From contig NZ_BMTR01000009.1 in the NCBI RefSeq assembly GCF_014649775.1, positions 304,005 to 368,004 of the forward strand: a stretch of 64,000 nucleotides of DNA. Direction: 5' to 3'. Below, piece by piece: positions 42,003-50,895 of this stretch (position 1 is its first letter; each line of letters opens with the position of its first letter). The translations under genes were made by a program, and so were the position numbers. Under the pieces are notes generated by a model that was given only the letters and a program-made list of their open reading frames with translations, ran no database searches and was not told where the DNA came from. The stretch is from Streptomyces longisporoflavus (GTDB lineage: Bacteria > Actinomycetota > Actinomycetes > Streptomycetales > Streptomycetaceae).

Positions 42003-42419
42003 GGCCAAGAGGGGGCTCCCGTGGTCGCGGTCTGGAGGGTGCGTACCGGCGTCGTCCAAGGGGTCTGGAGGAGGTGCCGTCGCTGCGGTTCGGGGGTTCT
42101 ATGACCACCGGCTCACGGGCTACCAGGGTATCAGCGACGAAGGGAGGCTGCTTCCGGCCACGCTCCGCCACGCACGTCACACGTTCCTCACCAGGTGCTC
42201 ACCCGTTCGGCGCAGCCCCGATGCCGGGAGCGGCGCGCAGATCGCCGAGGTGCGTCGTATCCTGCTCGGACACTCGCTGCCGAGCCGACCGAATCAACGG
42301 CACCCACCCCCGACCGTTCTCCCGGAACACAAGGCTCGCGCAGTTCGTTTTACAGCGAAGCCTTGACCGTAGAGCGAGCGCCCCGAGAGGGCGACGTGGC
42401 CGTTTGACTGGAGATGCAC
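42003..42419. other. gene-poor region between pyrG and GH15
   Basis: 417 bases; except for the recombinase remnant (42157-42345) and probable promoters of the flanking divergent genes, nothing coding is recognised. Confidence 0.4.
42157..42345 (+). pseudogene. tyrosine recombinase C-terminal remnant
   Basis: In frame from 42157 the reading gives TLRHARHTFLTR, then GAQIAEVRRILLGHS and NQRHPPPTVLPEHKARAV. This matches the end of the integrase catalytic domain: the RHT box, the ILLGHS motif, and the place of the nucleophile, where the expected Tyr appears to be His with a decayed following motif. About eight extra residues interrupt the segment. No upstream part of an integrase is present because pyrG starts at 42002. 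Likely the leftover of a phage or integrative element, or of a lost xerD. Confidence 0.5.
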
Positions 42420-44225
42420 GTGGCCGGGCGCATCGAGGATTACGCACTCATCGGAGACATGCAGACCGCCGCCCTGGTCTGCCGGGACGGCACAGTCGAC
42501 TGGCTGTGCCTGCCCCGCTTCGACTCGCACGCCATCTTCGCCGGATTGCTCGGCACGGAGGAGCACGGATTCTGGCGTCTGGGGCCCGCTCACAGCCCCG
42601 ACGCGCCCCCGCCGACAGCCGCGCGGCGCACGTACCGCGGCGACTCGCTGATCCTGGAATCCGAGTGGGACACCCCGCGCGGCACGGTTCGCGTGACCGA
42701 TTTCATGCCGCCGCGCGACACGGACGCCCCCCAGCTGGTGCGGATCGTCGAGGGCGTCAGCGGCCGGGTGCCGATGCACTCCGCCCTGCGGATGCGTTTC
42801 AGCTACGGCCGCGTGGTGCCCTGGGTGCACAAGGTCGACGGGCGCACGGTGGCCGTCGCGGGACCCGACTCGGTGTGGCTCGACACGTCCGCCGAGACCT
42901 ACGGCAAGGACCTGACGACGTACGCGGACTTCACGGTCTCGCCCGGTGAGCGGATCGCGTTCACCATCTCGTGGCAGCCCTCGCACAAGCAGCCCCCGGC
43001 CCCCGCCGAGCCCGAGAACGCCCTGGCGGCGACCCAGGACTTCTGGCGCGAGTGGGTCGAGCACTGCACGTACCACGGCCCGTACCGCGAGGCCGTGGTC
43101 CGCTCGCTGATCACCCTGAAGGCGTTGACGTACGCCCCGACGGGCGGCATCGTCGCGGCGCCCACGACCTCGCTGCCGGAGGACATCGGAGGCTCCCGCA
43201 ACTGGGACTACCGCTACACCTGGCTGCGCGACGCCGCCATCACGCTCTCCTCGCTCCTGCGCACCGGATACCGCGAGGAGGCCCGCGCCTGGCGCGAGTG
43301 GCTCCTGCGGGCGGTGGCGGGCGACCCCGAGAACCTGCAGATCATGTACGGCATCGCGGGCGAGCGCGAACTCGGCGAGGCCGAACTCGACTGGCTGCCG
43401 GGGTACGAGGACTCGACCCCGGTCCGGGCGGGCAACGGCGCCGCGCACCAGCTCCAGCTCGACGTGTACGGCGAGGTCACCGAGGCCCTGCACCTCGCGC
43501 ACATGACGGGCCTGGCCCGCAGCGACTACGCCTCGCTGCTCCAGCTCAAGCTGATCCGCTACCTGGAGTCGAACTGGGACCAGCCGGACGAGGGCATCTG
43601 GGAGGTGCGCGGCCCGCGCCGCCACTTCGTGCACTCCAAGGTGATGGTCTGGGTCGCCGTGGACCGCACGATCAAGCTCATCGAGTCCGGCGACGCGGAC
43701 GGCCCCCTGGAGAAGTGGCGCGAGCTGCGCGACGACATCCACCGCGACGTCTGCGAGAAGGGCTACGACAAGGAGCGCAACACCTTCACCCAGTCGTACG
43801 GCTCCAAGGAGCTCGACGCCTCGCTGCTGCTCATCCCGCAGATGGGCTTCCTGCCGCCCGACGACAAGCGCGTGATCGGCACGATCGAGGCGATCCAGCG
43901 GGAGCTCTCGACGTCGGACGGCTTCATCCTGCGCTATCCGACGACCGGCGACGACGCGGGCGTGGACGGCCTGGAGGGTGACGAGGGCGCCTTCCTGGCC
44001 TGTTCGTTCTGGATGGCGGACGACCTGGCGATGATCGGCCGCGTCGACGAGGCCCGCAAGCTCTTCGAGAAGCTGCTCGCGCTCCGCAACGACCTGGGGC
44101 TGCTCGCCGAGGAGTGGGACCCGCGCCTGCAGCGGCAGGTCGGCAACTTCCCGCAGGCTTTCAGCCACGTGCCGCTGATCGACACGGCCCTGCGGCTCAC
44201 GGCCAGCGGGGCGTACGGCGGCTAG
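42420..44225 (+). CDS. GH15 family trehalase-like enzyme
   Basis: 601 residues. N-terminal GRIEDYALIGDMQTAALVCRDGTVDWLCLPRFDS, then the (alpha/alpha)6 barrel with SLPEDIGGSRNWDYRYTWLRDAAI and the acidic residues in EGDEGAF and EEWDP expected of the catalytic Glu pair. Actinobacterial members of this group hydrolyse trehalose; the specificity is not certain here. GTG 42420 is chosen over ATG 42414 because GGAG is then 6 bases upstream. Single gene with its own terminator. Confidence 0.9.
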   Translation: MAGRIEDYALIGDMQTAALVCRDGTVDWLCLPRFDSHAIFAGLLGTEEHGFWRLGPAHSPDAPPPTAARRTYRGDSLILESEWDTPRGTVRVTDFMPPRDTDAPQLVRIVEGVSGRVPMHSALRMRFSYGRVVPWVHKVDGRTVAVAGPDSVWLDTSAETYGKDLTTYADFTVSPGERIAFTISWQPSHKQPPAPAEPENALAATQDFWREWVEHCTYHGPYREAVVRSLITLKALTYAPTGGIVAAPTTSLPEDIGGSRNWDYRYTWLRDAAITLSSLLRTGYREEARAWREWLLRAVAGDPENLQIMYGIAGERELGEAELDWLPGYEDSTPVRAGNGAAHQLQLDVYGEVTEALHLAHMTGLARSDYASLLQLKLIRYLESNWDQPDEGIWEVRGPRRHFVHSKVMVWVAVDRTIKLIESGDADGPLEKWRELRDDIHRDVCEKGYDKERNTFTQSYGSKELDASLLLIPQMGFLPPDDKRVIGTIEAIQRELSTSDGFILRYPTTGDDAGVDGLEGDEGAFLACSFWMADDLAMIGRVDEARKLFEKLLALRNDLGLLAEEWDPRLQRQVGNFPQAFSHVPLIDTALRLTASGAYGG

Positions 44226-44245
44226 CCCGACCCCCCCTCGGGCCC

Positions 44246-44282
44246 GGACGGCGACGGATTGCCCGTCGCCGTCCGCTTTTTT
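44246..44282 (+). terminator. intrinsic terminator with T-run
   Basis: 12-bp stem GGACGGCGACGG (44246-44257) with its complement (44263-44274), loop 5 bases, followed by six T. One of few textbook terminators here; ends the GH15 gene. Confidence 0.9.
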
Positions 44283-44394
44283 CTGGCTCGGGTCTTGCCC
44301 GGGGCGACGAGTTGTCGGGGTATGAGCGGAACAGATCACTCCCGTAACCGGTCGGAGATGTTCTGCGGACGTCACCGCAGGTAGCGTCCGCCCC

Positions 44395-46038
44395 ATGGAA
44401 AGTCAGGGCACGCAGGGCACACAGGGCGGGATCACCGTGCAGCGGGCCCTGGAACTTCCGGGTCTGCGCGGCGGGCTCCCCGAGGTGGTCGCGGGCGCGG
44501 AACGGCTGCAACGCACGGTGCGGTGGGTACACGCGGGCGAGGTGCCCAACATCGCCTCGCTCCTCAAGGGCGGCGAACTGCTCCTGACCACGGGCCTCGG
44601 CCTCGGCGCACGCCCCGCCGAACAGCGCGTCTTCGTACGGAAGCTCGCCGAGCGCGGCATCGCGGCACTCGTCGTCGAGCTGGGCCCCCGCTTCACGCGG
44701 CTCCCCGCGGCGATAGTGGAGACGGCGCGCTCGGCGGGTCTGCCACTGGTGCAGCTGCATCGCGAGGTGCCCTTCGTGACGGTGACGGAGGAGGTCCACA
44801 CCGAGATCGTCAACGGCCACTACGCACTGCTCCAGCGGGCCGACGAGGTCCACCGGCGCTGTACGGAGGCGCTGCTCGGCGGGGGCGGCGTCCCGCAGGT
44901 CCTCGGCGTGCTCGCGGACTTCAGCGGCAACCCGGTGTTCCTGGAGACGGCCGACGGGCAGTTGCTGTACGCCGCCGGGGCGGGCACCGAGTGCGCCGAC
45001 CCCTTGCAGGTGTGGGAGGGGCTGCGGGGCCGGAGCGTCGACAGGGACGGACCGCCCGCGGGCGCGCTGCTCGTCGACGTGCCGGGCGGCGGCCCCGGAT
45101 CGGGCTCGGTGCGCGCCCGGCTCGTCCTGCTCGCCGTGGAGTCCGCGCTGCTTCCTGTGCACCGGATCGCGGCGGAGCGGGCCGCGGGCTCGCTCGCGGT
45201 GGTCCTGATGCAGGCCCGGCAGGAGGAGGAGCTCGCCGCGCGCGGCCGGGGCGACTTCCTGACCGATCTGGCGGAGGGGCGGATCAAGCCCGACGACGCG
45301 CCCGCCCAGGCGCGGGTGCTCGGCTTCAAGCCCGGCGAGAGCCCGCTGCTGCCGGTCGTGATGCGGCTCGCGGACGGCCTCCCGCCCGGCGGCGGCTGGG
45401 CCGTGCTCGCGCGGGCGGTGGCGGAGGAGCTGGCGGCGGTCGGGGTGCCGGTGCTGCTCGGCGTGCGTCCGGTCGAGGGGCGCGTCCCGCTGCTCCTCGG
45501 ACTCCGCTCGGAATCCGAACGCACCGCGGTGGCCGACCGCGTCGCCACCGCGCTGCGGGCGGGCGTCGAACGGGCGGGGATGCAGCGGGCCGGGGCGCTG
45601 CCGCCGGTCGTGGTGGTCGGCGTCGCGGGCGGTTGGGCGGCGGCCTCGGCGGGGCTCAGGCACGCGGCGGAGACGGCGACGGCCGCGCAGGGCTTGTCGG
45701 ACCGCCCCTGGTACGACGCGCGGCGCCTGGACATCGACCTGCTGCTCTGGCGCCTGCACAACTACGACGACTCGGCGCTCGCGGCGTTCGTGGACCGCGC
45801 GATCGGCCCGCTGCGGGCCCACGACCAGCGTTCGAAGCCTCCGCTGCTGCCCACCCTGCAGACGTATCTGGCCCACGCGGGCCGCAAGGCGGAGACGGCG
45901 CGCGAGCTGCACCTGAACCGCCAGACGCTCTACAACCGCCTGGCCAGGATCAGTGAGCTCCTGGGCACCGACCTGGACGACCCGCAGACGGTGCTGGCGC
46001 TGAGCCTGGCACTGCGGGCACGGAGGCACGTCGCCTGA
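44395..46038 (+). CDS. PucR-family transcriptional regulator
   Basis: 547 residues. PucR N-terminal domain (about 13-135; ITVQRALELPGLRGGLPEVVAGAERLQRTVRWVHAGEV), a GGDEF-like middle region, and a C-terminal helix-turn-helix (about 475-540; TLQTYLAHAGRKAETARELHLNRQTLYNRLARISELLG). PucR/CdaR proteins respond to purine or related metabolites; targets unknown. ATG 44395 is 7 bases after TAGCGT (44382-44387), consistent with a leaderless mRNA. Confidence 0.9.
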   Translation: MESQGTQGTQGGITVQRALELPGLRGGLPEVVAGAERLQRTVRWVHAGEVPNIASLLKGGELLLTTGLGLGARPAEQRVFVRKLAERGIAALVVELGPRFTRLPAAIVETARSAGLPLVQLHREVPFVTVTEEVHTEIVNGHYALLQRADEVHRRCTEALLGGGGVPQVLGVLADFSGNPVFLETADGQLLYAAGAGTECADPLQVWEGLRGRSVDRDGPPAGALLVDVPGGGPGSGSVRARLVLLAVESALLPVHRIAAERAAGSLAVVLMQARQEEELAARGRGDFLTDLAEGRIKPDDAPAQARVLGFKPGESPLLPVVMRLADGLPPGGGWAVLARAVAEELAAVGVPVLLGVRPVEGRVPLLLGLRSESERTAVADRVATALRAGVERAGMQRAGALPPVVVVGVAGGWAAASAGLRHAAETATAAQGLSDRPWYDARRLDIDLLLWRLHNYDDSALAAFVDRAIGPLRAHDQRSKPPLLPTLQTYLAHAGRKAETARELHLNRQTLYNRLARISELLGTDLDDPQTVLALSLALRARRHVA

Positions 46039-46053
46039 CGTCGGCGCGCCGGC

Positions 46054-47190
46054 CTACAGGGCCAGCGGCTGCGTCAACTCGTCGTAGACACTGAGCACTT
46101 GCGTGACGGTCTCGTCCTCGGTCGGCCAGGTCGCGGCCTGGGCCGTTCCCTTCTCCCTGAGCCGCTCCCTGAGCCCGGGGTAGGCGAGAAGGCGGGCGAC
46201 GGCGGTTCCGAGGGCTTCGGCGTCGCCGTACGGGACGAGGACCGCCGCGTCGCCGACCAGTTCGGGGATGCCGCCAACGGAGGTGGCGACGAGCGGCACG
46301 CGCGCGTGCAGGGCTTCCTGGGCGAGCACGGAGCGGGACTCCCAACTGCTGGGCAGCACCACGAGGTCGGCCGCGGCGAGCAGCTCGGGGATGTCGTCGC
46401 GCCGCCCGATGAGCCGGGCCGGCAGTCCTTCGCCCTCGATACGACGCTGCAGGGCGGCGCGTTCGGGGCCTTCGCCGGCGATGACGAGGAGCGGCAGGGG
46501 GTCGAGGTGACGCCAAGCGCGGGACGCCTCCAGGAGTACGTCGTAACCCCGCTGCCTTTCGAGCGTGCCGACCGTGACGACCAGCGGACGGTCGACGGCG
46601 CCGATCTCGGCACGGGCCTTGTGGCGCAGCCCGTCGGCCTCCTCGACCGGGTCGTACGCCGCGCGTGGCGCGGGGAACGTGACGGGGGCGAGGCGGGCGT
46701 CCCGCGCGCCCCTGCTGCGGGCGCGGTCGACGAGGTCGGAGGAGGTGCCGAGAACCACGGCGGCGGCTCTGGCGACGCGCCGCTCCAGCAGGTGCAGGAG
46801 ACGGCCGCGGGCCCCTTCGGCGTGCGCGCGGGTGTGCCACGTGACGACCAGGGGGATACGGCGGCCGGTGAGGGCGAGGGCGGCGCGGAGTGCGGCATGC
46901 AGTCCGTGCGCGTGCACGAGGTCGGCGTCGGCGCAGGCGAGGCGCAGGGAGGCGACGGACGCGGGGTCGCTGCTGCGGGGTACGTGGACGTGCCGGGCGC
47001 CGGTGCCCGTCAGGTCGTATGCGCCGACCGCCTCGCTGGGCGCGCAGACAGTGACCCGCACGCCCCGCGCGGCGAGGCCCGCGGCGAGCGACCTGACGTG
47101 GGCGCTGCTGCCCGCGCTGCCGCCGCCCAGTACTTGCACGGTGTGCAACGGGGGCCGGCCGTGCGGCGACTGGCTGCTCACGTGGCTCAC
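46054..47190 (-). CDS. glycosyltransferase family 4 (GT-B)
   Basis: 378 residues from GTG 47190 (GTG 47181 also possible). N-domain HTVQVLGGGSAGSSAHVRSLAAGLAARGVRVTVC, then C-domain LVVTVGTLERQRGYDVLLEA and the donor site SSWESRSVLAQEALHARVPLVATSVGGIPELV. Likely sugar transfer for a cell wall polymer or lipid; acceptor unknown. No strong ribosome binding site, so the start is uncertain; the frame is open back to 47319. Followed on the same strand, after a repeat-rich gap, by the MraY-like gene. Confidence 0.85.
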   Translation of the reverse strand: MSHVSSQSPHGRPPLHTVQVLGGGSAGSSAHVRSLAAGLAARGVRVTVCAPSEAVGAYDLTGTGARHVHVPRSSDPASVASLRLACADADLVHAHGLHAALRAALALTGRRIPLVVTWHTRAHAEGARGRLLHLLERRVARAAAVVLGTSSDLVDRARSRGARDARLAPVTFPAPRAAYDPVEEADGLRHKARAEIGAVDRPLVVTVGTLERQRGYDVLLEASRAWRHLDPLPLLVIAGEGPERAALQRRIEGEGLPARLIGRRDDIPELLAAADLVVLPSSWESRSVLAQEALHARVPLVATSVGGIPELVGDAAVLVPYGDAEALGTAVARLLAYPGLRERLREKGTAQAATWPTEDETVTQVLSVYDELTQPLAL

Positions 47191-47422
47191 GTAGCCGGGG
47201 CTCCTGGGTTCGGCGTCGAGGGGGCTGCGCCAAGGATGCCAGCCCGCACGGACGTTCCGGCACCACTGAAAGGTCTCTTCCGTGTCGCGACGGGCAACTC
47301 TCTGACCCGGTTCACCCACACGGGTGAGGACAAAGGGGTTTCAACACCACGGATGTCCAGAGACCCCCGCTTCTACGCAACAGGGACACACCCCCAGGAA
47401 ATAATCCGGACCCAACCCACCA

Positions 47423-47490
47423 CCCCCGCAAGAACCACAAGACCCAACACACCAAGCCCCCGCCAGGACCACGAAACCCAATACGCCAAG
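47423..47490. repeat. 34-base direct duplication
   Basis: Copies at 47423-47456 and 47457-47490, 28 of 34 bases equal, sharing CCCCCGC at the start and CCAAG at the end. They directly abut the dispersed hairpin repeat at 47491. Confidence 0.8.
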
Positions 47491-47552
47491 GCCCCGTAAG
47501 GGGCGCGAGGAACTGCGCGACCAGCCCACAACCACCCGCACCCGCCAACGCA
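47491..47552. repeat. dispersed hairpin repeat, copy 1
   Basis: Begins GCCCCGTAAGGGGC (a hairpin of CCCC and GGGG around a short loop), continues with GAGGAACTGCGCGA and a C-rich tail ending CCCGCACCCGCC. The same order recurs at 50778. Confidence 0.8.
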
Positions 47553-47694
47553 CCACCACTGGCACCCCCACATGCGCCACCAGAGCCACCAACACGGCAA
47601 CGCCAACGCCCCCAGAACGGGACACCGAGAGGCCCGACCACCGACAGAGCGCCCCGCAACGGCGGGCCCCCGGCCGACCGGGCACCGTCAGCCG

Positions 47695-48486
47695 TCAGTC
47701 ACCCACCGCTCGCCACCCGCCACCCGCCACCCCACTGATCCCCTCACCGCACACAGCCGCAGCCACAACCGCCGCCGCGTGAGCGGCCAGCCCCACCCGC
47801 CCGTTGCCCGCGACGATCGCGGCGCCGAGCGCGGCCCCCAGCGCATGCGCCCCCGCGTCGCCGATCATGGCGCGCTCCCCCACGTCCTCCGGGAGCACGG
47901 CCCCCGCCGCCCCCACGGAGGCGGCGGCGAGAACTCCGGCGGCGCCCTCCCGCAGCAACCCCGGCGCGGCCAGCGCCACCACCGCTCCGGCGGCCCTGCC
48001 GGGGCGTACGTCCACGAGGTTGACGAAGTGCGCCGTGCCCGCGATCACCACGCCCGCGAGGATCTTGTCCACCGGCCGCTCCTTGAGCAGCGCCCCCGCG
48101 GCGAGGCCCGCAGCGGAGACGCCAAACAACTTCACGGCCCCGCTGGTCACTTCACCGCCCCGCAGGGCCCCCAGGTGAGCGCGGAAACCCCGGCGCGGAT
48201 CGGCTTCGCCCGCCACGTCGTCGTACGCCCCGCAAGCCCCCGCACCGAGCACGGCGAGCGCGACGGCACCGCGGGCCCTGGCCGGCAACGCCACCGCTCC
48301 GGCCGCGGCACCAAGGGCGGCGGCCGGCCCGGCGTACAGCTCCACCGTCCGCCCCGCGTAGTTCTTCCGCTGCCAGCGACCCGCCCCGCCGGGGGCACGC
48401 GAGCGCAAGGCGGCGGTGGCCACGCGCGTGACGGCGGCTGCGGCGAGGAGGGCGGTAGAGCGTCGGGCGGGCACGCGGTCGATCAT
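47695..48486 (-). CDS. MraY/WecA-like membrane protein
   Basis: 263 residues, strongly hydrophobic with about eight helices. GAYDDVAGE and NLVDVRPGRA, then GDAGAHALGAALGAA resemble the D-D, N-L-x-D-G and G-D-x-G-S motifs of the MraY/WecA polyprenyl-phosphate phosphosugar transferases. The D-D is preserved, though the loops are shortened and overall size is below the usual 320-360. Likely a divergent member that uses undecaprenyl phosphate, perhaps with the adjacent GT4. ATG 48486 is assumed; the frame is open to 48588. Confidence 0.75.
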   Translation of the reverse strand: MIDRVPARRSTALLAAAAVTRVATAALRSRAPGGAGRWQRKNYAGRTVELYAGPAAALGAAAGAVALPARARGAVALAVLGAGACGAYDDVAGEADPRRGFRAHLGALRGGEVTSGAVKLFGVSAAGLAAGALLKERPVDKILAGVVIAGTAHFVNLVDVRPGRAAGAVVALAAPGLLREGAAGVLAAASVGAAGAVLPEDVGERAMIGDAGAHALGAALGAAIVAGNGRVGLAAHAAAVVAAAVCGEGISGVAGGGWRAVGD

Positions 48487-48638
48487 GCGGGCCAGCCTAC
48501 GTTCAGCCTGCCCCAGCCTATGTTCAGCCTGTCCGGCGCTTGAGGACGAGCTCGGCGCAGCCGGTGACCAGCCACACAGCGCCCCCACTCAAGACGCCCC
48601 GCCTGAAGACGCCCCGCCCGCCCAAGGCGCCCCGCCCG

Positions 48639-50384
48639 CTAAACGTCCCCCCGAGCCGTCGCCAGCAACTCCTCCGCATGCGCCCGCGCGGTCTCCGAGT
48701 CCTCCTGGCCGGCCAGCATGCGGGACAGCTCCCGCACCCGGTCCTCCCCTTCGAGCACGAGAACACCGGACCGGGTCACGGATCCGTCGTTCGTCTTCTC
48801 GACGAGCAGCTGCCGGTCCGCGAACGCCGCCACCTGCGGCAGGTGCGTCACGACCACGACCTGCGCGGACTTGGCGAGCCTCGCGAGCCTGCGGCCGATC
48901 TCGACCGCGGCCTTGCCGCCGACGCCCGCGTCGACCTCGTCGAAGAGGTACGTCGGAACGGGGTCCGTGCCCGCGAAGACGACCTCGACGGCAAGCATCA
49001 CGCGCGACAGCTCACCACCGGACGCGCCCTTGGCGATTGGCCGCGGCGGGGCACCCGGATGCGGGGCGAGGAGGAGCTCCACCTCGTCGACACCCGCCGG
49101 GCCGTACGCGACGAGGCGTCCGTCGACCGGCACGCCGTCCGCGCCCTCCGGCACCTCCGTGGCGGTGATGTCGATCGTCACGCGCGCGTGCGGCATCGCG
49201 AGCGAGGCCAGCTCCTCGGTGACGGCCGCCGCGAACCGCGACGCCGCCTCCTGCCGCGCGTCGGTCAACGCCTGCGCGAGCCCGGCGAGTTCCGCCCGCA
49301 GCGCGTCCCGCTCGGCGGTCAGCTCTTCGAGTCGATCGTCGTCGCCCTCGAGCTCGGTGAGCCGCGCGGCCCCCTCCTCGGCCCAGGCGAGCACGGCATC
49401 GATGTCCTCGCCGTACTTCCGGGTCAGCTGGGTCAGCGCGGCCCGCCGCTCCTCCACCGCCGCCAGACGCAGCGGATCGGCGTCGAGGTCATCGGCGTAC
49501 CCGGCGAGTTCCCCGGCCACGTCGCCCAGCAGGATCCCGATCTCGCCGATCCGCTCGGCGAGCGCGGCCAGGGCGGGGTCGTGGGAGCGCACCGCATCGA
49601 GGGCGCGGTGGGCGCCCGCCACCAGCGTCGTGGCGTCGACCCCCTCCGGGTCCTCGGGGACGCCCGCGAGCGCGGCGTGCGCGGCCGTGGCGGCGGAGGC
49701 GAGGGCCTCCGCATGGCCGAGCCGCTCGGCCTCCGCGGCCAGTTCGGTGTCCTCGCCCGCGCGCGGCTCGACGCCCGCGATCTCTTCGAGGCCGAAGCGC
49801 AGCAGATCGGCTTCCTGGGCCCGTTCGCGCGCGCGCGTGGTGATCTCGTCGACCTCGGTCGTCACGGCCCGCAGCCTGCGGTACGCCGCCGTGTACTTGG
49901 CCAGCGGCACGGTGACCGCGTCGCCCGCGTACCGGTCGAGCGCCGCGCGCTGCCGGGCCGGCTTGAGCAGCCCCTGCTGGTCCGTCTGTCCGTGCACCGC
50001 CACGAGGTCGTCGGCGAGCTCGGCGAGGAGCCCCACCGGAACCGACCGCCCGCCGAGATGCGCCCGGGATCTGCCCTCCGCCGAGAGGGTACGGCTGATC
50101 AGCAACGCCCCGTCGTCGAGTTCGGCCCCCGCTTCCTCGGCGCGCACGGCAGCCGTGGCATCCGCGGGCACAGTGATCCGCCCTTCCACCACCGCGGCCT
50201 TGGCACCGATCCGCACCAGGGCGGCATCGGCACGTCCGCCGAGCAGCAGGCCAAGGCTGGTGACCACCATCGTCTTGCCCGCACCGGTCTCGCCGGTCAC
50301 CGCGGTGAATCCCGGCGACAGCTCGACCACCGCGTCGTCGATGACTCCGAGCGACCGTATCCGCATCTCCTCCAACACGGACAC
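48639..50384 (-). CDS. recN: DNA repair ATPase RecN
   Basis: 581 residues. Walker A GETGAGKT (about 30), long coiled-coil middle (about 160-390), HGQTDQQGLL, the signature KGASGGELSRVMLAVEVV and Walker B TYLFDEVDAGVGG, VVVVTHLPQVAAFAD. It is an SMC-like protein for double-strand break repair. GTG 50384 is assumed; ATG 50366 lies downstream. It belongs to the conserved recN - NAD kinase - tlyA block transcribed towards the MraY-like gene. Confidence 0.95.
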   Translation of the reverse strand: MSVLEEMRIRSLGVIDDAVVELSPGFTAVTGETGAGKTMVVTSLGLLLGGRADAALVRIGAKAAVVEGRITVPADATAAVRAEEAGAELDDGALLISRTLSAEGRSRAHLGGRSVPVGLLAELADDLVAVHGQTDQQGLLKPARQRAALDRYAGDAVTVPLAKYTAAYRRLRAVTTEVDEITTRARERAQEADLLRFGLEEIAGVEPRAGEDTELAAEAERLGHAEALASAATAAHAALAGVPEDPEGVDATTLVAGAHRALDAVRSHDPALAALAERIGEIGILLGDVAGELAGYADDLDADPLRLAAVEERRAALTQLTRKYGEDIDAVLAWAEEGAARLTELEGDDDRLEELTAERDALRAELAGLAQALTDARQEAASRFAAAVTEELASLAMPHARVTIDITATEVPEGADGVPVDGRLVAYGPAGVDEVELLLAPHPGAPPRPIAKGASGGELSRVMLAVEVVFAGTDPVPTYLFDEVDAGVGGKAAVEIGRRLARLAKSAQVVVVTHLPQVAAFADRQLLVEKTNDGSVTRSGVLVLEGEDRVRELSRMLAGQEDSETARAHAEELLATARGDV

Positions 50385-50587
50385 GACCTTACGAGGTCAT
50401 GGGCCCGGTGTGCGACGGCCCCTGGCCTCCTTCGCCCTTCCCGGCACGAAGACGCTGGTGGCAAAGGCGGACCGAACGGACTCTGTCACCCGCGGGGGTG
50501 GGGTTTTCCCGAGTGGGGATTACCCCGGCACGATCTTCCTGACAGCCCCCTGGTGCGGGGGTGACCCAGCACCTCACGATGATCCGT

Positions 50588-50777
50588 ATGGGAACGGGAC
50601 TGGCCCGGGCGGCGCTGCGCGCGCATCGCCCGGCCTTCGTGGGCACGGCGGTGGCGGCACTCTTCGCGCGGGCCCGCAGGCAGATCACCGAGAACGGCGT
50701 CGGTGACATGGCGCTCGTCCTGCTGATCGGTTCGATCTACATGTCGATATTCGTGATCGCGCCGACCATGGGCACTG
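50588..50777 (+). pseudogene. ABC transporter permease remnant (FtsX-type)
   Basis: From ATG 50588, GTGLARAALRAHRPAFVGTAVAALFA looks like the start of a streptomycete MacB/FtsX-type permease (positively charged helix then a membrane helix), joined directly to NGVGDMALVLLIGSIYMSIFVIAPTMG, which resembles a later internal helix. The intervening several hundred residues are missing and the frame runs into the dispersed repeat. Most likely an internally deleted gene; the identity is tentative. Confidence 0.45.
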
Positions 50778-50846
50778 GCCCCGCAAGGGGCGCGGGGAAC
50801 TGCGCGAACGGCCAAGAACGAACCCGCACCCGCCACCGCACCGCCC
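50778..50846. repeat. dispersed hairpin repeat, copy 2
   Basis: GGCCCCGCAAGGGGC, then GGGGAACTGCGCGA and the tail CCCGCACCCGCC, in the same order and spacing as at 47491. It starts where the permease remnant ends. Confidence 0.8.
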
Positions 50847-50895
50847 CTCCAGCGAAGCGCCACCGCACCGCCCCCTCCGGCGAAGCGCCACCGCG

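Larger units (their letters stand above)
47191..47694. other. gene-poor C-rich region with repeats
   Basis: About 500 bases with no supported gene. It contains a 34-base direct duplication and a dispersed hairpin repeat, described separately. The base composition is C-rich on the plus strand. Confidence 0.5.
50385..50895. other. gene-poor region between recN and NAD kinase
   Basis: About 510 bases; contains a permease remnant and a second copy of the dispersed repeat. In other actinobacteria recN and NAD kinase genes are adjacent, so this insert is additional. Confidence 0.5.

Noticed and set aside
47312..47685. Trp/Gly/Val-rich minus-strand frames in the repeat-rich gap
   Set aside because: They translate C-rich repeats in overlapping frames; no start signal, no domain, and repeats are shared with another non-coding gap.
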